From the NCBI GenBank assembly GCA_964549765.1, contig CAZJWR010000092.1, positions 1-11,169 on the forward strand: a stretch of 11,169 nucleotides of DNA, written 5' to 3'. Made by a program: the position numbers and the translations under genes. The stretch's first letter is position 1, and each line of letters opens with the position of its first letter. Source of the stretch: CAZJWR01 sp964549765. GTDB lineage: Bacteria > Zixibacteria > MSB-5A5 > GN15 > JAAZOE01. The notes under the pieces are model-generated. The model had not been told where the DNA came from, did not search any database, and saw only the letters and a list, made by a program, of their open reading frames with translations. This document shows positions 1 to 6,200 of this stretch, one piece after another.

Positions 1-41
1 ACTATCACCCGGATATGCCCATGACCGAATTTACACAATAA
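1..41 (+). CDS. possible 3' end of an upstream gene (partial)
   Basis: From base 3 one frame reads YHPDMPMTEFTQ and ends at TAA (39-41). It stops just before the AT-rich stretch with promoter-like elements, which is where an upstream gene would be expected to end. Only 12 codons are visible, so no family can be named and the frame could be open by chance. Confidence 0.22.
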   Translation, partial: YHPDMPMTEFTQ

Positions 42-43
42 CC

Positions 44-72
44 TTGACACAACCATCAATCCGATAATTAAT
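44..72 (+). promoter_or_regulatory. candidate sigma70-type promoter for the cytochrome gene
   Basis: A perfect -35 hexamer TTGACA (44-49) is followed after 17 bp by ATTAAT (67-72), which matches TATAAT at four of six positions. TAATAT at 69-74 is an alternative with a 19-bp spacer. A second, weaker candidate is TTGCAT (81-86) with TATATT (103-108), spacer 16. The first would give a leader of about 120 nt before the ATG at 200. The perfect -35 is the main support; the -10 is weak. Confidence 0.4.
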
Positions 73-154
73 ATGGGTTATTGCATGAATCGGGAGATGT
101 GATATATTGTAATAACAAGAGTCGAATGTATCAATCTATGCGCCGTGCCTATCT

Positions 155-174
155 TCTGTCCTCTCATGGACAGA
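155..174 (+). promoter_or_regulatory. 7-bp hairpin in the cytochrome mRNA leader
   Basis: TCTGTCC (155-161) and GGACAGA (168-174) form a perfect 7-bp stem with a 6-nt loop, TCTCAT. It ends 6 nt before the purine-rich ribosome binding region at 181-190. No U-tract follows, so it is not an intrinsic terminator. It could tune translation or mRNA stability, but a stem of this size can also arise by chance. Confidence 0.3.
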
Positions 175-180
175 TGGTAT

Positions 181-190
181 GGAGGGAAGG
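181..190 (+). promoter_or_regulatory. ribosome binding site that decides the cytochrome start
   Basis: GGAGGGAAGG lies 9 nt before the ATG at 200. The more upstream in-frame ATG at 179 sits immediately before this sequence and would turn it into coding sequence (MEGRYPI). The start at 200 gives a standard signal peptide directly after the methionine, so it is preferred. Confidence 0.7.
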
Positions 191-199
191 TATCCGATC

Positions 200-2659
200 A
201 TGACAAAATTACGGATAATTACGTTTATTATGATCGTCAGCGTAGGTGTGGGATGGTCCAATCCCGTCCCGACGACATTGAATGATTTCTTCCTGCCCGG
301 TTCTCAGCCGAACCAGTCGGGCAATCTCGAAACCCCGGACAAATGCGATAATTGCCATGGCGGGTATGATTCCGTCGTGGAACCCGCCTATAATTGGCGG
401 GGGAGCATGATGGCGCAGGCAGCGCGCGACCCGCTGTTTTACGCCTGCCTTGCAATCGCCAACCAGGACGCTCCGGAAAGCGGCGACCTGTGCATACGCT
501 GCCATTCACCGGCCGGATGGCTCGAGGGACGCTCCACCCCGACCGACGGCTCGGCGCTCAACAATAACGACCGCGAGGGCGTTCAATGCGACTTCTGCCA
601 TAAATTGATAAAACCGACCTCGCTCGGCATAAATCCATACCCCGATGACGCCGATTACACGGCCAACACGTATCCGCGGGATCAAACTTATCTGGGCACA
701 TTGACGGCCATCCCGGCCCATTCCGCCGACGGCATGTACATCACCGATTCCGACAACGCCAAGAGAGGACCGTTCGCAGACGCCGTTCCCAAGCATCAGT
801 TTTATTATTCGCCGTTTCATCCGGAAGCGGCCGTGTGCGGCACCTGCCATGACGTCAGCAACCCGGCCTTTACCAAAGACGCCAATGGCGATTATGTTCC
901 CAATGCTTTCGATCAGGCCGCTCCCGATTTCAGCCCCTACGAATTATTCCCCATCGAACGCACCTACAGCGAATGGCTGATGAGTGCCTACAACACCCCG
1001 GAGGGGGTGTATGCGCCGCAATTCGGCGGAAATAAGGACACGGTCGCGACCTGCCAGGATTGCCACATGCGCGATACCACCGGCGCCGGCTGCAACAAAC
1101 CGGGTGTGCCGATCCGCACCGATCTTCCCGAACACGACTTGACCGGCGGCAATACCTTCATTCCACTGCTGATCGGTACATTGTTCCCCGGCGAAACCAA
1201 TCCGTCGGCGCTGACCAACGGCATCGCCCGGGCTGAATCGATGCTCAAAAAGGCGGCATCACTGGCTCTGACGGTGACCGAAAGCGGCAGCAACTACCTG
1301 GCCCAGGTGCGCGTGACCAACGAAACGGCCCACAAACTTCCGTCGGGTTATCCCGAGGGCCGGCGGATATGGTTGAATATCAAAGCATATAACGAGAACG
1401 ACCAGTTGATTTACGAATCAGGCGCATATGATCCGACAACCGGAGTTTTGACCCATGACGCCGATGCGAAAATATATGAAATCAAGCCCGGCATCGCCGA
1501 TGATGTCTCGGCCGTCACCGGCTATGAGGCCGGGCCGTCGTTTCACTTTGCCGTCAACAGCAAAATCTATTTCGACAACCGGATTCCCCCTCGCGGATTT
1601 ACCAACGCCAATTTCGAATCGATCCAGTCGCCGCCGATCGGATACAGCTATCCCGACGGCCAATATTGGGACGAAACCGAGTATCTTCTTCCCGGCCCGT
1701 CGGCGACAATCATCGTCGTTCTGTACTACCAGACGACCAGCAAAGAATATGTGGAATTTTTGCGGGACGAGAACGAAACCAATGATTGGGGCACGACATT
1801 TTACGACCTCTGGGCGAGCAATGGCAAATCCATGCCTGTCGTCATGAGGGCGGATACGGCCTATGTCACTCCCATGGCCGGGAATAGCCCGCCGATCCTC
1901 GATCTGATCGGACCACATGCAACCGACGAAAATGTGAACCTGAACTTTACCGTCACGGCATCCGATCCCGATGGTACCACCCCGGCGCTGACGACATCGA
2001 CTCTGCCGACCGGTGCGACTTTTGTCGACCATAATGACGGTTCGGGGGCGTTCGACTGGACGCCGACATTCGACCAGGCCGGTGTTTATCCGGTGACGTT
2101 CTACGCCACCGATGATTCGGCGGCGGTCGATTCGGAAATCGTACAGATCACTGTCAACGATGTCAACCGTCCGCCGGTGCTCGATACGATCGACCCGCAA
2201 ACGGTGTTCGTAGACAGCTTGTTGACGTTCGATATCGCCGCATCCGATCCCGACGGAACCACGCCGGCCCTGACCGCTACATCAGTGCCGACCGGCGCCG
2301 ATTTCGTCGATCACACAGACGGCACGGGGACGTTTACATGGACACCGACGGCGGATCAGGAAGGCGCCTATCAGGTAGTCTTCCATGCCAGCGATGGAGA
2401 AGCCGCCGATAGTCAGGCGGTGGCCATCGATGTCGTCACTTCCGGGCCGGCCTGTGGCGACGCCAACGGCGATACCGACCTGAACATCGGCGACGCGGTG
2501 TTTATCGTGAACTATATCTTCCGTGGAGGACCCGCGCCGGATCCGGTCTGTTTGGCCGACCCCAACGGAGACAACGATACCAATATCGGCGATGTCGTAT
2601 ATCTGATAAACTTCATCTTCAAGAGCGGTCCGGCCCCGGTGAATGACTGCTGCCCATAA
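200..2659 (+). CDS. secreted pentaheme c-type cytochrome with Ig-like repeats and C-terminal dockerin
   Basis: Predicted 819 aa. Residues 1-22 form a signal peptide (MTKLRIITF, then a hydrophobic run to VGVGWS), so the protein is exported. Five CxxCH heme-attachment motifs follow: CDNCH (C49), CIRCH (C98), CDFCH (C130), CGTCH (C213) and CQDCH (C285). Their spacing and the W-x-x-S-M-M-A-x-A-A-R-D-P segment resemble the cytochrome c554-like multiheme family. Residues 290-560 look like a beta-rich region without heme motifs. Residues 562-655 and 656-746 are two similar Ig-like/cadherin-like repeats. Residues 752-819 are a type I dockerin with two complete calcium loops, DANGDTDLNIGD and DPNGDNDTNIGD, each followed by an F/L-I-x-N-x-I-F helix. 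The family points to electron transfer or a redox reaction outside the inner membrane; the substrate cannot be read from sequence. The dockerin suggests docking to a cohesin-bearing surface partner. No cytochrome maturation or redox partner genes are adjacent. The start was chosen on the ribosome binding site and the signal peptide. Confidence 0.9.
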   Translation: MTKLRIITFIMIVSVGVGWSNPVPTTLNDFFLPGSQPNQSGNLETPDKCDNCHGGYDSVVEPAYNWRGSMMAQAARDPLFYACLAIANQDAPESGDLCIRCHSPAGWLEGRSTPTDGSALNNNDREGVQCDFCHKLIKPTSLGINPYPDDADYTANTYPRDQTYLGTLTAIPAHSADGMYITDSDNAKRGPFADAVPKHQFYYSPFHPEAAVCGTCHDVSNPAFTKDANGDYVPNAFDQAAPDFSPYELFPIERTYSEWLMSAYNTPEGVYAPQFGGNKDTVATCQDCHMRDTTGAGCNKPGVPIRTDLPEHDLTGGNTFIPLLIGTLFPGETNPSALTNGIARAESMLKKAASLALTVTESGSNYLAQVRVTNETAHKLPSGYPEGRRIWLNIKAYNENDQLIYESGAYDPTTGVLTHDADAKIYEIKPGIADDVSAVTGYEAGPSFHFAVNSKIYFDNRIPPRGFTNANFESIQSPPIGYSYPDGQYWDETEYLLPGPSATIIVVLYYQTTSKEYVEFLRDENETNDWGTTFYDLWASNGKSMPVVMRADTAYVTPMAGNSPPILDLIGPHATDENVNLNFTVTASDPDGTTPALTTSTLPTGATFVDHNDGSGAFDWTPTFDQAGVYPVTFYATDDSAAVDSEIVQITVNDVNRPPVLDTIDPQTVFVDSLLTFDIAASDPDGTTPALTATSVPTGADFVDHTDGTGTFTWTPTADQEGAYQVVFHASDGEAADSQAVAIDVVTSGPACGDANGDTDLNIGDAVFIVNYIFRGGPAPDPVCLADPNGDNDTNIGDVVYLINFIFKSGPAPVNDCCP
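1883..2437 (+). repeat. tandem pair of Ig-like repeats within the cytochrome gene
   Basis: Two units of 94 and 91 codons begin NSPP and NRPP (1883-2164 and 2165-2437). Both carry ASDPDGTTPALT, then a short T-P-T-G-A-x-F-V-D-H segment, then a W-T-P-T motif. This layout is typical of He_PIG/cadherin-like repeats of secreted bacterial proteins. Over the 35-bp core (1958-1992 versus 2242-2276) only four bases differ, all at third codon positions. Confidence 0.75.
2453..2656 (+). other. type I dockerin domain coding segment
   Basis: Two 12-residue calcium-binding loops fit the pattern D-x-N-x-D-x-x-x-N-x-x-D without exception. Each is followed by a helix ending in a Y/F-I-F and a GGPAP or SGPAP turn. 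Flanking cysteines (CGD at the front, DCCP at the very end) could clamp the fold. The last 41 bp of this segment with its stop codon are shared, in antisense, with the Nudix gene. Confidence 0.85.
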
Positions 2660-3134
2660 TCGCCTGCCGGACGGCCCACATGTGACTGTCGTGAGCGGCC
2701 CTGCTTTCGAATTCGTCGACTGATATCCGCACGACTCCGGGAAATTCCCCCGAAGTCGTGTGCCCGGGCGTATCGACGCTTTCGGCGAGATAAAACGTTC
2801 CCATCTTGTTGTAATAGCCGTCCTCAGACGGCGCGTAGACATACTCATTCGCACGGCCGATTTCCCGTACGATCCGTATCGTCATCCCGGTTTCCTCGGC
2901 CGCTTCCCTGATAACCGCCGCCTCTGCCGATTCGCCGGCTTCGACGCCGCCATCGGGCTGGATATATTTCCCGCGATCCGAAATGGCCAATATTCTCTGA
3001 TCGTGGTCGAATATAACGGCGTATCCGCCGGGTCTCGGAATGTATGTTTTTCCGGGTAATTTCGTGCCAAACTGAAGCATCCCGATATGAATAGCGCTGT
3101 CGACGCTGTTGTCAAGCGTAATTCTTCCGGTCAC
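2619..3134 (-). CDS. Nudix hydrolase family protein
   Basis: 171 aa from a GTG at 3134. Nudix enzymes hydrolyse nucleoside diphosphates linked to another group (damaged NTPs, dinucleoside polyphosphates, nucleotide sugars), usually in the cytosol with Mg2+. The Nudix box G-x5-E-x7-R-E-x-x-E-E-x-G is complete: GGVEAGE followed after seven residues by REAAEETGM. It is preceded by the usual R-P-G-x-Y-A-V-I beta strand. The step before the box reads QPDGG rather than the common LPGGG. The substrate cannot be assigned. Start: the GTG has a partial GGCGGA ribosome binding site 7 nt upstream. An in-frame ATG at 3080 (MLQFGTKLPGKTY) fits my memory of where relatives begin and gives 153 aa, so the first 18 residues are uncertain. 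The last 12 residues (from M160) lie antisense to the dockerin end. The gene is monocistronic and divergent from the macroglobulin gene. Confidence 0.85.
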   Translation of the reverse strand: MTGRITLDNSVDSAIHIGMLQFGTKLPGKTYIPRPGGYAVIFDHDQRILAISDRGKYIQPDGGVEAGESAEAAVIREAAEETGMTIRIVREIGRANEYVYAPSEDGYYNKMGTFYLAESVDTPGHTTSGEFPGVVRISVDEFESRAAHDSHMWAVRQAIMGSSHSPGPDRS

Positions 3135-3198
3135 GATCGAATCCGCCGTTTGCTATTCAGCCGGGGTTGTTTTTTCTTTCCTCAACATATAGTTTTGC

Positions 3199-3228
3199 TT
3201 GAACAGGGTGATTAAGACATTGTATAAT
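3199..3228 (+). promoter_or_regulatory. sigma70-type promoter for the macroglobulin-pbpC operon
   Basis: TTGAAC (3199-3204, four of six matches to TTGACA) and a perfect TATAAT (3223-3228) are separated by 18 bp. Transcription would begin near 3235, leaving a leader of about 45 nt before the ATG at 3281. This is the best promoter in the window and lies in the 146-bp gap between the divergent Nudix gene and the macroglobulin gene. Confidence 0.6.
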
Positions 3229-3267
3229 AATGCAAGCAATTCTGCGCGGGTGGGGCTCTCAAACATT

Positions 3268-3273
3268 AAGGGA
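3268..3273 (+). promoter_or_regulatory. ribosome binding site deciding the macroglobulin start
   Basis: AAGGGA lies 7 nt before the ATG at 3281. The in-frame ATG at 3230 has no such site. It begins right after the -10 hexamer, upstream of the expected transcription start, so it should not be present in the mRNA. Confidence 0.65.
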
Positions 3274-3280
3274 ATGTGTC

Positions 3281-6200
3281 ATGCACAATGATACCGTTGC
3301 GAGATTTCGATCTCGCCTGCCGGTAATCCTGCTGGTGGTTTGTGCGGTCGCCGTTGCTATCGGTGTGTCCATCGATCTGATGGCCGGCGGCACGCAGGAT
3401 GAACCCGACCTCAACGTGACGGTGGTGCAATTTCTTCCGCAGAGGAAAACCGATCAGCATACCAACATCACCGTCCGTTTTTCCCGTGACATGGTGTCAT
3501 CGGATAGCCTCGATCGGCCGTCACCATCGCCGCTGATCTTCGACCCGCCTTTATCCGGCGTCGCGCGATGGATCGAACAGGATATCCTGCGGTTTTATCC
3601 CGACGAGGGACTGGCCTCGGCGACCAGGTATTCGGTCCGGGTGGGATCGGAAAAGACATACCTCTATGGGAACAGGATAAACGACAACCACACGTTTGAA
3701 TTCCACACTCCGCCGTTCGGGATTGAAGCAGTGCAGTCGCGTTGGATCGCCGATTCCGATCTTCCCGGTACGGCCCGGATGATTATCGACATCAAATTCA
3801 ACTATGACGTCGATCTCCGGCAATTGGCGGAGAAGATTTCGCTCACCGGGACCAAAAATGCCGCTGATCCGGCACCGACATTCGACATGACCGGGACGGC
3901 GACGCATCTGGAAGGCCTGACCAATGGCGATTCGACAACGAATTATGCGTATGATATCATACTCACCACCGCCCCGGTAAAAATCACTGACGCGCAACAG
4001 GTGTATCAATTGACCATTGCCTCCGGACTGCTGTGCTATCAATGCGGGGAGGGACTGGCCGAAACGTACCGGACGGAAATTCAAATCGGGGCGCAGGAGC
4101 GGCAATACATCGCCGAAATCCGGCCCGGCATTAGGGGAAACCAGGGCTATCTGCAGATCAGGTCCAACGCCGCACTCGACCCCGACAAAGCCGCGGCGTA
4201 TATCAGCATCTCCCCGGAGACGGATTACACCATCGAGAAGCAATACAATAATCTCTTCATCTACGGCCCGTTCATTCCCGGCAATACCTACATGATAACC
4301 ATCGAAGAAGGTATGCCGGCTCTGGACGGCAGCCTCCTGGCCGACGGTCTCTCGTCGCGGGTGATGATCCCTGACCTCCTGCCTACGGTCAAATTTGTCT
4401 CCAGCGGCATCTATTTGCCGCGCGATGGCGCCAAGCTGCTGGAAATGGAAACGACCAACATCGATAAGCTGTCCGTCGAAATCGACCGCATCTTTGCCAA
4501 CAATCTGGTCTATGCGTTATCTTCGCCGGGCAGGAGTCTCCGGTCGCCGTACCCGCAGGATATGAACGCCCTGGGGAAGAAATTCTTTTCCAAAGACGTC
4601 GATCTGGAAAACACGCCCAATACGCCGCTCCGGACAACCATTGACGTCGGCGGCATTATCGGGGATTCCGCCCGGGGCATATACAAGATCGCGGCGCGCA
4701 ATCGCGAAGGGCGATGGAGCTATGACACCCGGCTGGTGATGCTGACCGATCTCGGTATCGTCGCCCGCCTGTCGGATAATTACCTGATGGTATGGGTCAA
4801 TTCGCTCTCGGAAACGACGCCGATAAAAAACGCGGACGTGCGGCTGTTCAGCCGAAACAACCAGGAACTCCTCTCCGGCCGAACCGATTCACGGGGCGTG
4901 GCCATATTCAACGATATCGAAGATGTCCTCGCCGGTTTCCAGCCGCTGGTGATCACGGCGGAGTATAACGATGATCTTTCGTATTTGAACCTCGATGAAT
5001 CGCGTCTCCCCATCGGCGATTTCGATGTCAAGGGACGGCCGTATAAAGAAACCGGCTATGAGGCCTTCGTGTACCTCGACCGCGGCGTCTATCGCCCCGG
5101 CGATACCGCTCATATCGTATCGCTGGTGCGCAACGCCGACGGTTCGGCTCCGCCGGGTTTTCCCTATTTCATCGTTGTCAATGATCCCACCGGCCGGGAA
5201 TTCATGAGCTACCGGGTGACGACAACATCCGCGGAGGCGATGAATGCGGTCGACGTCGCCATCCCCGATTATGCGCCTACCGGTAAGTATTCGCTTGTCG
5301 CGCGCATCGGTGAAGATTACGAAATCGGACGAGAGACGTTCCAGGTCGAGGAGTTCATGCCGGACCGCATCAAAGTCTCCGTCGTCACCGATAAAAAGGA
5401 GTATATTCCGGGTGAAATGGTGCAGGCCGATGTCATCGGGACGTTTCTCTTTGGACCGCCGGCGTCCAACAACAAAGTTACCGGCCATGTCACCATCGAA
5501 CCGTACGATTTCAATCCCCAGGGATGGTCGGAGTATTCGTTTTCCGGTGACGAGCGGAACTTCTCGCGGGTGGAAACCGACCTGCCGGACACGATCTTGG
5601 ATGAGCAGGGGAAATTCACCTACACCTACGCCATCCCCGAAACGTTTACCCCGCCGTCCGCCCTGAAGGGTCTCATCGCAGCGGGAGTATCCGAAGCCGG
5701 CGGCCGGGCGGTCTACAACTACGAAGAAATCATCATCCATCCCTATCCGCGCTACGTCGGCGTCAGGCTCGACTTCGAGGGCTATGTAAAACCCGGGGAT
5801 TCCTGTCGCATATCGTTAATCGCGGCGGATTACGACGGCAAACCGGTGGCCGCCAACGGTGCGAAGGTGACGCTGTACCGCGTGATCTACAATTCGATCC
5901 TCCAGCGCGATGACCGGGGATTGTATCGGTACAAGTCTGAAAAGACGCTCCGCAAGGCGGATTCCACTATTGTCGATATTCCACCGACCGGCGCCGCCGT
6001 CAGTTTCGTACCGCATGAATACGGTCAGTATCTTGTCGTGGTGCATGATCCGGACGGCAATCATTCGGCCTCGCGTTATTTCTATGCCTCCGGGTGGGGA
6101 TACGCGCCGTGGTCTATGGAACACCCCGACCGGATTGAGATCGATCTCGACCGCGACGTGTACGCGCCGGGCGACAATGCCCATATTCAGATTCGCGCAC

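Noticed and set aside
1418..2200. Long minus-strand open frame of 260 codons inside the cytochrome gene
   Set aside because: It is Arg/Ile-rich with no recognisable domain and lies fully antisense to a gene with clear heme motifs and Ig repeats. GC-rich codon structure produces such shadows.
2657..2760. Search for a bidirectional terminator between the cytochrome and Nudix genes
   Set aside because: The genes overlap, and no stem with a U-tract was found near either stop codon.
3169..3178. T-rich run in the Nudix-macroglobulin gap as a terminator
   Set aside because: No stable GC-rich stem precedes it, and no gene ends there on the plus strand.
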